64,000 nucleotides of DNA, taken from NCBI GenBank assembly GCA_943371025.1, contig CALRTC020000030.1, positions 12,112-76,111 of the forward strand, written 5' to 3'. A program made the translations under genes and the position numbers. This DNA comes from Niveispirillum sp943371025. Its GTDB lineage: Bacteria; Pseudomonadota; Alphaproteobacteria; Azospirillales; Azospirillaceae. The notes below the pieces were generated by a model. It ran no database searches. It saw only the letters and a list, made by a program, of their open reading frames with translations, and was not told where the DNA came from. Positions 17,752-25,639 of the stretch are shown here, piece by piece; position 1 is the first letter of the stretch, and every line of letters starts with the position of its first letter.

Positions 17752-18921
17752 ATGGAACAGAGGGTGAAAGCGGGCTTTGCCCAGGGTCTGGCGCTGCTGC
17801 TGCCGGCCACGTCCGCGGTGATGGGTATTCTGCTGCTGGTGCCGGTGGCACCGCAAATGTCGCAGACCTTTGCGGATGTGCCGGGGGTGGCCTATCTGGT
17901 ACCGGTGTTGCTGACCCTGCCGGGACTGTGCATCGCTCTGTTCTCTCCCGTGGCCGGGCTGCTGGGTGATCGGTTGGGCCGGCGACGACTGCTGATCGGA
18001 TCCATGCTGTTCTATGGTCTGGCGGGCATGGCACCGATGCTGCTGTCCGATCTCCACCAGATCCTGGCCAGCCGCGTGCTGGTTGGGATCTGCGAGGCGC
18101 TGATCATGACGCTGAGCACGACGCTGATCGGGGATATGTTCACAGGGCGGGCGCGCGAACGCTGGCTGTCGTCCCAGACGGCGGTGGCATCTGTCTCCGC
18201 CCTGCTGTTCCTGGCGCTGGGCGGTCTGCTGGGGCGGCAGGGCTGGCAGGCACCGTTCCTGATCTACGGGTTGGCCTGGCCCATGGCGCTGGCTGTCTTC
18301 CTGCTGGTGCAGGAGCCGGCGCGCGTGGAACGGCAGGTACCGGGCTGGTCGGCACTGCCGGGGCGGCATGTCATGACGACCTCAGTTTTTACCATCCTGG
18401 CGGCGATCCTGTTCTACACGATCCAGATCAATGTCAGCACGGTCCTGCCCGGCTTTGGTGTGACCGATCCTGGCCGCATCGGCCTTTTCTCCGCGCTTGC
18501 CAGTATTGGTACCCCCTTGGGCAGCCTGATCTTCTGGGCGCTGGCCAAGCGGGATGTGCGTCTGCTGCTGGGGATGGAATTCGCGCTGATGGCGGTGGCG
18601 TTCCTGGCCATGGCCCGCTCGACTGATGCGTACTGGTTCATCGCGGCCGCCTTCGTGGGCCAGATGGCGGCGGGCCTGCTGCTGCCCACGCTGCTGACCT
18701 GGGCCATGTCGGCCCTGGCGTTCCAGGTACGGGGCAGGGGCATGGGGCTCTGGCAGTCCAGCTTCGCCATCGGACAGTTCCTTTCCGCCCTGGTGGTGCC
18801 GGCATTGGCAGCAGCGACGGGCGGAACCATCGACGCCTTTCCCATCATTGCGGCCTGTGCCCTGCTGGTGGGGTTGCTGCCCCTTTTTCTGCTGCTTCGA
18901 TCGCGTTGGAGCCTCGCATGA
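17752..18921 (+). CDS. MFS transporter
   Basis: 389 residues with about 12 membrane segments and the A-motif-like GDRLGRRRLLIG between TM2 and TM3. TM4-5 carry SRVLVGICEALIMTLSTTLIGD. The drug:H+ antiporter/aromatic-acid-like layout does not settle import or export. ATG 17752 is used, with GGGGGAA upstream; GTG 17749 overlaps the ribosome site too closely. It overlaps the next gene by 4 bases (ATGA). By operon context it handles the inner-membrane step for the same compound as the receptor. Confidence 0.87.
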   Translation: MEQRVKAGFAQGLALLLPATSAVMGILLLVPVAPQMSQTFADVPGVAYLVPVLLTLPGLCIALFSPVAGLLGDRLGRRRLLIGSMLFYGLAGMAPMLLSDLHQILASRVLVGICEALIMTLSTTLIGDMFTGRARERWLSSQTAVASVSALLFLALGGLLGRQGWQAPFLIYGLAWPMALAVFLLVQEPARVERQVPGWSALPGRHVMTTSVFTILAAILFYTIQINVSTVLPGFGVTDPGRIGLFSALASIGTPLGSLIFWALAKRDVRLLLGMEFALMAVAFLAMARSTDAYWFIAAAFVGQMAAGLLLPTLLTWAMSALAFQVRGRGMGLWQSSFAIGQFLSALVVPALAAATGGTIDAFPIIAACALLVGLLPLFLLLRSRWSLA

Positions 18922-19400
18922 CGTCTCCCTTCCGCCGCATCGTCACCGGCCATGACGATCAGGGCCAGTCCGTCATCCGCGCCATCGACACATTGACGCC
19001 CCGTCTGATTGACAGCGGCGATGCTGCTTTCCAACTGGTCTGGGCCACGCCAACGGTGCCGGTGGACCTGAATGACGGGACGGATGGCATGCTGCCGGCG
19101 GGCAAGACCCTGCATGGCGGATCGGTGATCCGGATCGTCGACATGCTGCCTGGTCGGGCCTCTCCGCTGCACCGGTCATGGTCGATTGATTACGGCATCG
19201 TCCTGTCCGGTGATCTGGAACTGGAACTGGATGACGGGTCGGTGACGGCCCTGTCGGCGGGTGACATCGTGGTGCAGCGGGCCACGAACCATCTCTGGCG
19301 CAACCCGTCACCCGATCAGGTCTGCCGCATCGTCTTCATCCTGATCGAAGCGAAACCGGTAATGGCGGGCGGGCGGGTGCTGCCGGAGATTCATCCGTGA
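18918..19400 (+). CDS. Cupin-domain protein
   Basis: 160 residues with a single cupin barrel; the central motif HRSWSIDYGIVLSGDLELELDDG and the later GDIVVQRATNHLWRN form the two conserved cupin strands. The second metal-ligand His (NHLW) is present, while the first motif keeps one His (LHRSWS), so a metal site is plausible. Relatives are often linked to aromatic catabolism but are rarely characterised. ATG 18918 overlaps the MFS stop codon and TTGGAG at 18906-18911 is its ribosome site. Confidence 0.8.
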   Translation: MTSPFRRIVTGHDDQGQSVIRAIDTLTPRLIDSGDAAFQLVWATPTVPVDLNDGTDGMLPAGKTLHGGSVIRIVDMLPGRASPLHRSWSIDYGIVLSGDLELELDDGSVTALSAGDIVVQRATNHLWRNPSPDQVCRIVFILIEAKPVMAGGRVLPEIHP

Positions 19401-19574
19401 TGGCCATCGGATGGTGCTTGCGCGGCGCTGGGATTGTGACCTGTTGATCACGGTGGAGATCATAGGCCCTATCGACACCTGTATCCGGCCATGGCCGACG
19501 CCCCTGTCACTGCGCTGCAACAATTCTGCTGTAACAGCCACGGGTGATGCATGTGACCGGACGGGCTTGCCACG

Positions 19575-20060
19575 ATGGAATGGGCGGAACAGTTGCCGAA
19601 GCGCGAGGCGCTGTATGGGTTCATCTTTCGTCGGGTGCGTGACCCGTTCGTGGCGGAAGATATTGTCCAGGAGACCCTGGCACGCCTCATTGCCTATATG
19701 CAGTCGAACAAGGTTGCCGACAGCCTTGCCTTCAGTCTGCGCATTGCCGCCAACCTGATCACCGATCACCACCGCATGCGCGGCGTTGACCGGGCAGAGG
19801 TTCTGGAACCGGAGATGGCGTGTCACCGCCCCAGTGCGGAGCAGTCGGTCATGGCCCGGCAGCGCGTCGATGCCTTTGCCCGCGCCCTGGAGAATATGCC
19901 GCCCCTGCGGCGTGAAGTGTTTATCCGTCGCCGCCTGAAGGGGCAGAGCCACCGCGAAATTGCGGAGGCGCTGGGCCTCAGCCCCGCCGCTGTCGAGAAA
20001 CATGTGGTGCGGGCGCTGGAATGGCTGAATGGCGAAATGGAGCGGGAGGGCGCGCGATGA
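19575..20060 (+). CDS. ECF-type RNA polymerase sigma factor
   Basis: A 161-residue sigma-70 family protein with region 2 (about residues 10-75: YGFIFRRVRDPFVAEDIVQETLARLI) and region 4 HTH (about 105-155: SHREIAEALGLSPAAVEKHVVRALEWL), lacking region 3, as in ECF sigmas of the FecI type. Its stop overlaps the start of a FecR gene by 4 bases, the classic arrangement of cell-surface signalling. It probably directs transcription of the TonB receptor/PhoX genes downstream. The 175 bases before it contain no other gene. Confidence 0.92.
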   Translation: MEWAEQLPKREALYGFIFRRVRDPFVAEDIVQETLARLIAYMQSNKVADSLAFSLRIAANLITDHHRMRGVDRAEVLEPEMACHRPSAEQSVMARQRVDAFARALENMPPLRREVFIRRRLKGQSHREIAEALGLSPAAVEKHVVRALEWLNGEMEREGAR

Positions 20061-21028
20061 GCAGCGGCCCTTCAATTATCCCCGCCAACCGTGACGAAGC
20101 CAGGGGCGGCGCCTACTGGGCTCTGCGTCAGGTGGAGGGGCCCGCCCTTTCGCCGGTGGAACAGGCGGAAATGGCGGCTTGGCTGGCGGCCGATCCAGTC
20201 CACCAGCAGGAATTGCGCGCCATGCGGGATATCCTGGTGGATGATGCGTTGACAGTCGCCATGACCCGTTTCGCCACACCCGATCCGGCCGTGGCGCAGC
20301 CGTCACGACGCGCCTGGATCCGGGGTGGCATCGCCGCCGCGCTCACCCTCACCGTCGGGACGCCGCTGCTGCTGACCCGCTGGCGGGATGAGGGGACGGC
20401 GTCGCTGGCACGGGTGAGCGTGCCGGTGGGAACAGTAAGGACCATCTCCCTGGCCGATGGCAGCCAGTTGACCGTGAATGGCCGCACCGACCTGCTGACA
20501 TCCACCGACACGATGGCACGTCGGGTCACGCTGACGCGGGGAGAGGCCTTCTTCGACGTGGCCGATGCGAGAGGAGGGGCGCCGTTCGACATTGATTGTG
20601 GCGCCGTCCGCATCCAGACCCAGGCAGGTGCCTTGAACCTGGACGTGGCGGAGGGGCTGACGGAGATTTCCGTTTACGAAGGGGCCGCCCTTGTCACCGT
20701 GGGTGATCGGGCTGTCCGCCTGCGCAAGGGCGACCGTGCGGGCGTTGAAGGTGCTCGCCTCAACCCGCCGGTTCCCTTTGATCCCCAGGCCGGCGATTTC
20801 CGGACGGGCTGGCTGGTGACCCAGGGATTGTCGCTGTCACAACTGACGGAGCGGTTGAACCGGACCGCCACGGTCCCGGTCCGTATCGCCGATCCGGCCA
20901 TCGCCAGCCGCCGCGTTGCGGGCCGGTTCAAACTGACGGAGCCGGATCGGCTGTTAGCCTCTCTGGGCAAGCTGCATGGTTTCACGGTGCGGCGACGCGA
21001 TGGGGCGGTGGAACTGGTGACGGCCTGA
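20057..21028 (+). CDS. FecR-family anti-sigma factor / signal transducer
   Basis: 323 residues. The N-terminal cytoplasmic DUF4880 part (WALRQVEGPALSPVEQAEMAAWLAADP...) holds the sigma factor; one membrane segment lies at about residues 82-102 (GGIAAALTLTVGTPLLL). The periplasmic FecR domain (SVPVGTVRTISLADGSQLTVNG) follows and then a C-terminal STN-like domain (LSQLTERLNRTATVPVRI). It senses the receptor's N-terminal STN domain in the periplasm and controls the sigma factor. ATG 20057 is coupled to the sigma stop (ATGA), with GGGAGGG upstream. Confidence 0.92.
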   Translation: MSSGPSIIPANRDEARGGAYWALRQVEGPALSPVEQAEMAAWLAADPVHQQELRAMRDILVDDALTVAMTRFATPDPAVAQPSRRAWIRGGIAAALTLTVGTPLLLTRWRDEGTASLARVSVPVGTVRTISLADGSQLTVNGRTDLLTSTDTMARRVTLTRGEAFFDVADARGGAPFDIDCGAVRIQTQAGALNLDVAEGLTEISVYEGAALVTVGDRAVRLRKGDRAGVEGARLNPPVPFDPQAGDFRTGWLVTQGLSLSQLTERLNRTATVPVRIADPAIASRRVAGRFKLTEPDRLLASLGKLHGFTVRRRDGAVELVTA

Positions 21029-21112
21029 TCTGCTGTCATGTAAGTGCCTTTAAACATTCACCAAACTGTCCTGTCCGGTTTTGGTCTCCAAGCCCGTCTT
21101 CCCACAGATCCC

Positions 21113-21129
21113 GCGCCGTACGACGGCGC
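21113..21129. promoter_or_regulatory. Small hairpin in receptor leader
   Basis: Perfect 7-bp stem GCGCCGT / ACGGCGC with a 3-base loop, 25 bases before the GTG start of the next gene. Could affect translation or be part of the promoter region of the receptor gene; no consensus was recognised. Confidence 0.3.
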
Positions 21130-21153
21130 CTGCGTTCCTTTGGGGGAAGAGAC

Positions 21154-24075
21154 GTGAAGACCATTCGAATTGCCCTGCTGGCCGGTGTGTCCTTGGCCAC
21201 CCTGTCGCCCGCACTGTCCGCTGCAATGGCGCAGCAACCGGCGAAGGTCGCCACCAGCCTGTCCATCCCGGCCGGTGATCTGGCCGGTGCGCTGGACCTG
21301 TTTTCGCGCCAGACGGGCATGCAGATCATGGCCGATCCCGCGCTGTTGTCGGGCAAACGCACCCAGGGCGTGACGGGTGCCGTTGCGGTGCAGGCCGGCC
21401 TGCGGCAGCTTCTCGCCGGCACGGGTCTGGATTTCCAGTTGGATGGGGAGACGGTGCTGCTGCTGCGGCAGACCGCGGGCACGATTCCCGCCGCCGCTGC
21501 CTTGCCGGCCTCCGCCCAGACCGTCGCCACGTCGGCACCGGTGCTGGAAGAGGTGATCGTCACCGGCTTCAAGGGTTCCATCACCCGCGCGTTGGACATT
21601 AAGCGCGATGCCGACAGCATCGTGGACGCCATCTCGGCCGAGGATATCGGCAAGTTCCCCAGTCAGAACATCGCGGAGGCGCTGCAGCGTGTGCCCGGTA
21701 TCTCCATCGTACGCGACCGGGGCGAGGGGCTGTTTGTGCGCGTGCGCGGCCTGGGGGCGAATTTCCAGACGACGACGCTGAACGGACGCAGTGCTGCGGT
21801 GAATGAGAATGTGCGCGACAGCGGACAGAGCGGCCGGCAATTCCGTTTCGACACCCTGCCGTCGGAGTTGGTGTCCCGCGTCGACGTGATCAAAAGCCCG
21901 ACAGCCGCCCTGGATGAAGGCGCCATCGGCGGCATTGTCGATGTCCGCACCTTCCGTCCCCTGGACCTGAAGGATACCGAGCACGCCTTTTCCGCCACCC
22001 TCTCCTACCCGGAACTGGCGGACAAGGTGGATGCACGCTTTTCCGGCCTGACCAGTTGGCGCAATGAAGAGCGGACCTTCGGGGTGCTGCTGGCCGCCGT
22101 CTATGATCAGCGCTCCATGCGCCAGGACAGGGCCATGAATGGCGGCTGGTCCTATCTGCCGGCGGGTATCGACACCAATGGCGACAAGGTGGCCGACAGC
22201 GGCCCCATCTACCGTTCCGCCAGCACGCGCCCGACGCTGGAGCAGGAGGAACGTGAACGTATCGGCCTGTCCGGGGCGGTTCAGTGGTTTCCCACCCCGG
22301 ACGTCGACATCAACCTGGACGTCGCCTACACCGATCTCGACATCAAATATGATGAGCTGACCTATTCGGCCGATTTCGACTGGGCCAAGCTGGTGCCGGG
22401 CACGGCCGTGGTTCGCGATGGCGTGCTGGTGGCCGGCACGGTCGGCGCATCCAGCCAGATCGGTCGCGAACAGTCCGAACTGGCGCATGAAAACCTGCAA
22501 GCCGGGCTGAATGGCACCTTCCGCTTCGCGGATGGCTGGACGCTGAAGGGTGATGTCGCCTATTCCCGCGCCTACAGCGACACCCCGACCCCGATCCGTC
22601 GGTCCCGCGTGCTGGGGCCCGTCGGCAATGTCGCCTTTGAATATTTCAAGGCCGGTGACCAGGTACATAATCTGCGCTTCCTGACGGCCGATCTGACCAG
22701 CCCGGCCACCCTGCCGGGCCGCCGCCTGGAATGGCGCATGAATGACAGCCTGGACACCGAAAAGGCGGCCCAGATCGACCTGCAGAAAGAACTGGAATGG
22801 GGGCCGGTGTCGGCGGTGAAGGCTGGCGTGAAATACCGCGACCGGCTGCGCGACTATGACCGCCGCGATCTGACCATCACGCGTGACCGCAATGGCAAAT
22901 CCATCACCGGCACCTTCTATGGTCCCGACTATTACGAGACCGATTTCCTGGTCGATGATTTCCTGGGTGAAACCGGTGCCATTCTGCCGCGTGAATGGGC
23001 CGTGCCCAGCGGCGACAAGTTCTTTGAGCTGATGGATCCGGCCCTGATCAACCAGCCGCTGGCCCGCGCCGACCTGCGCAATTCCTACCGCATCACGGAA
23101 AAGATCAAGTCGGGCTATGTCATGGCCGATCTGGACAGCGAGATCGCGGGCCTGCCGGTGCGCGGCAATGCCGGTGTCCGTGTAGCGGGCACCAATCAGG
23201 TTTCCGCCGGGCACGCAGATGATGGCAAGAAGGCGGAGCCGGTGCGGTTCGAGAAGGACTATACCGATATCCTCCCGTCCGCGAATGTCGCCATCGACCT
23301 GACGGACGATCTGGTCAGCCGCATCTCGGTCGCCAAGGTCATAACCCGCCCGTCTCTGGCCGACCTCGCCCCGCGCCTGACCCTGAATTCGTCGGACAAG
23401 ATCTTCACGGCGGTCGGCGGCAACCCCAATCTGGAACCGTTCGAGGCGTGGCAGTATGACGCCACGCTGGAATGGTATTTCGCGCCCAGCAGCGCCCTGA
23501 TCGGCGGCGTGTTCTACAAGGATATCAGCACCTTCATGACTACCCGCAAATCCACGCTGGTGGTGGACGGGGTGGATTATGAGCTGTCAGCCCGTGTCAA
23601 TGGTGGCGACGCCAGCATCACCGGCGTCGAGATTGCCTATCAGCAGACCTTTGACATGCTGCCGGCACCGTTCGACGGGTTGGGCATGCTGGCCAACTAT
23701 ACCTTCACCGATACCGAGGCCACCTATTTCGATGGGACCAAGATCATCAAGGACGATCTGGAGAATGTGGCCCGCCACAGCTTCAACCTGACCGGCTTTT
23801 ATGAAAAGGGGCCCATCGGCATCCGTCTGTCTTATAGCTGGCGCGGCGATGTCCTGGCCCAGGTGGGGACCAACGGGCTGGAAAATGCCAATGACAAGGC
23901 CTTCGGTTCGCTGGACGGCAACATCACATGGCAGATCAACGACAATCTGACCCTGGTGGCCGAGGCGATGAATATCACCGATGAGGCGCAATGGCAGTTC
24001 GTCGCCGACGACCTGTTCTCGCGGTACGATTATTACGGGCGGACCTTCTCCCTGGGTATGCGCGCGAAATTCTAA
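21154..24075 (+). CDS. STN-domain TonB-dependent receptor (signal-transducing type)
   Basis: 973 residues: signal peptide, then an STN secretin/TonB N-terminal signalling domain (about residues 30-110: LSIPAGDLAGALDLFSRQTG and QGVTGAVAVQAGLRQLLAGTGL). A TonB box (LEEVIVTGFKGS) follows, then a plug of the Xanthomonas/Caulobacter type (IGKFPSQNIAEALQRVPGISI, RVRGLGANFQTTTLNGR) and a barrel ending in RAKF. The STN domain contacts FecR, so ligand binding outside signals to the ECF sigma. GTG 21154 has GGGGGAAG upstream. Its partner downstream is a PhoX phosphatase, hinting at a phosphorylated organic ligand or at uptake linked to phosphate or metal supply. Confidence 0.93.
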   Translation: MKTIRIALLAGVSLATLSPALSAAMAQQPAKVATSLSIPAGDLAGALDLFSRQTGMQIMADPALLSGKRTQGVTGAVAVQAGLRQLLAGTGLDFQLDGETVLLLRQTAGTIPAAAALPASAQTVATSAPVLEEVIVTGFKGSITRALDIKRDADSIVDAISAEDIGKFPSQNIAEALQRVPGISIVRDRGEGLFVRVRGLGANFQTTTLNGRSAAVNENVRDSGQSGRQFRFDTLPSELVSRVDVIKSPTAALDEGAIGGIVDVRTFRPLDLKDTEHAFSATLSYPELADKVDARFSGLTSWRNEERTFGVLLAAVYDQRSMRQDRAMNGGWSYLPAGIDTNGDKVADSGPIYRSASTRPTLEQEERERIGLSGAVQWFPTPDVDINLDVAYTDLDIKYDELTYSADFDWAKLVPGTAVVRDGVLVAGTVGASSQIGREQSELAHENLQAGLNGTFRFADGWTLKGDVAYSRAYSDTPTPIRRSRVLGPVGNVAFEYFKAGDQVHNLRFLTADLTSPATLPGRRLEWRMNDSLDTEKAAQIDLQKELEWGPVSAVKAGVKYRDRLRDYDRRDLTITRDRNGKSITGTFYGPDYYETDFLVDDFLGETGAILPREWAVPSGDKFFELMDPALINQPLARADLRNSYRITEKIKSGYVMADLDSEIAGLPVRGNAGVRVAGTNQVSAGHADDGKKAEPVRFEKDYTDILPSANVAIDLTDDLVSRISVAKVITRPSLADLAPRLTLNSSDKIFTAVGGNPNLEPFEAWQYDATLEWYFAPSSALIGGVFYKDISTFMTTRKSTLVVDGVDYELSARVNGGDASITGVEIAYQQTFDMLPAPFDGLGMLANYTFTDTEATYFDGTKIIKDDLENVARHSFNLTGFYEKGPIGIRLSYSWRGDVLAQVGTNGLENANDKAFGSLDGNITWQINDNLTLVAEAMNITDEAQWQFVADDLFSRYDYYGRTFSLGMRAKF

Positions 24076-24156
24076 GCCGCCTAACCTTTGTCCCCTTGAT
24101 CGGGTTCTTGCGACCGATCGTTCCTGCGCAACATTTCCTTTTGGAGCGTGATCACC

Positions 24157-25590
24157 ATGCTGTCCCGCCGCCAATGGCTGAAGAACGTCACCGCTGCTTC
24201 CCTGGGCTTCGCCGGACTGGCCGCTTTCGCCGCGCGTGGCGGGGCAGCGTCTCCACGCCCTCTGCCTTTGGAAGCGGACCCGGCGGGCCTGCTGGACCTG
24301 CCCACGGGTTTTTCCTACCGGATCATCTCCCGCACCGGCGAGATGATGACGGATGGGTTCCTGACGCCGGGCGCGCCAGATGGAATGGCAACCTTCGCTA
24401 TCCCGGGGGACCCGGACCGCTGCCGGTTGGTCCGGAACCATGAACTGAACCCGACGGTCACCGACCGGGGCGCCTTCGGACCGGATCACGGGTTGGCGCG
24501 ACGCCTTTCCCCCGGTCTGATCTATGATCATGCGCCGGATGGCCGCCCGCTGCTGGGCGGCACCACCAGTTTCACCTATAATCTGCGGACCGGCCGGATC
24601 GAACAATCGAACCTGTCGCTGGCCGGCACCACCCAGAACTGCGCCGGTGGAGCTACGCCCTGGGGGAGCTGGCTGACCTGCGAGGAGCGGGCCGACCAAG
24701 CCGGCAAACTGACTGGCAAGGATCATGGGTTTGTGTTCGAGGTGCCGGCCGCCGCCACTTCGCCCGTCACTCCTGTACCCATCAAGGCCATGGGTCGGTT
24801 CATGCACGAGGCGGCAGCCGTCGATCCCGCCACCGGTGTCGTTTACCTGACCCAGGATGAACCGCGCTGCCTGTTCTATCGCTACCTGCCCGATGCCAAG
24901 GGGGCGTTGGTGAAGGGGGGGCGGTTGCAGGCCCTGGCGATCCGGGGGCACCGGACAGCCGACCTGCGCAACTGGCCTGTGGACAGCGAACCCGGCTGGG
25001 GCGCCGGCACGGTGAAACAGGGCCAGCGTATGGCCGTCGACTGGATCGACCTGGACCGGGTCGACGCACCCGATGGCGACCTGAACCTGCGCGGGGCCGC
25101 GAAGGGGGCCGCCCTGTTCAGCCGGGGGGAGGGCATCATCTTCGGTCGCGCCCCCGATGGCCGACCTGAAATCTACTTCACGACCACCGACGCCGGCGCC
25201 GCCCAGGTTGGGCAGGTCTGGCGCTACCACCCTTCCGCCAAGGAAGGACAGGCCGGTGAACGCGCCAGCCCCGGCGAGCTGGAGCTGTTCTATGAAAGCC
25301 CGGGCGAGCATGCAATGGAAGCGGGCGACAACCTGACGGTTGCCCCCTGGGGTGGCCTGATCCTTTGTGAGGATCGGCCGGTGGGTGATCGGCCGGTGCG
25401 CAATCACATGCAGATTTTGACCCGCCGCGGCGATCTGGTCCCGTTTGCCACCAACATGGACAAGGAGAATGGCGAGTTCACAGGCATCTGCTTTTCTCCC
25501 GATGCATCAACCCTGTTCGTGAATATCCAGCGACCGGGCCTTACCCTTGCCATCAACGGACCGTGGCAGAAGATCCCTGAAATCTTGTGA
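24157..25590 (+). CDS. PhoX-like (DUF839) alkaline phosphatase, Tat-exported
   Basis: 477 residues. The N-terminus MLSRRQWLKN...AASLGFAGLAAFAA is a twin-arginine signal (SRRxxLK), fitting export of a folded metalloenzyme. The body has DUF839/PhoX features: LPTGFSYRIISRTGE, RLVRNHELNP, TWGSWLTCEE-like GSWLTCEE, RFMHEAAAVDPATGVVYLTQDE and the C-terminal GEFTGICFSPDASTLFVNIQRPG. PhoX enzymes are Ca/Fe-dependent periplasmic phosphatases releasing phosphate from organic esters. ATG 24157 is preferred (TTGGAG at 24141-24146). It follows the receptor by 81 bases and is probably under the same sigma/FecR control. Confidence 0.83.
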   Translation: MLSRRQWLKNVTAASLGFAGLAAFAARGGAASPRPLPLEADPAGLLDLPTGFSYRIISRTGEMMTDGFLTPGAPDGMATFAIPGDPDRCRLVRNHELNPTVTDRGAFGPDHGLARRLSPGLIYDHAPDGRPLLGGTTSFTYNLRTGRIEQSNLSLAGTTQNCAGGATPWGSWLTCEERADQAGKLTGKDHGFVFEVPAAATSPVTPVPIKAMGRFMHEAAAVDPATGVVYLTQDEPRCLFYRYLPDAKGALVKGGRLQALAIRGHRTADLRNWPVDSEPGWGAGTVKQGQRMAVDWIDLDRVDAPDGDLNLRGAAKGAALFSRGEGIIFGRAPDGRPEIYFTTTDAGAAQVGQVWRYHPSAKEGQAGERASPGELELFYESPGEHAMEAGDNLTVAPWGGLILCEDRPVGDRPVRNHMQILTRRGDLVPFATNMDKENGEFTGICFSPDASTLFVNIQRPGLTLAINGPWQKIPEIL

Positions 25591-25593
25591 ACG

Positions 25594-25622
25594 GGTGACT
25601 GGCTCTCCGGAGACCCGTCACC
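25594..25622. terminator. Hairpin between convergent genes
   Basis: Inverted repeat GGTGAC / GTCACC around the inner palindrome TCTCCGGAGA, between the phosphatase and the convergent RND permease gene. Probably a bidirectional transcription end, though no T-tract is present. Confidence 0.4.
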
Positions 25623-25639
25623 GCCCTGGAGCATTCAAC

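Noticed and set aside
21058..23214. 718-codon open frame on the minus strand
   Set aside because: Antisense to the STN-type TonB receptor; low-complexity composition and no recognisable domain. High GC makes long shadow frames common.
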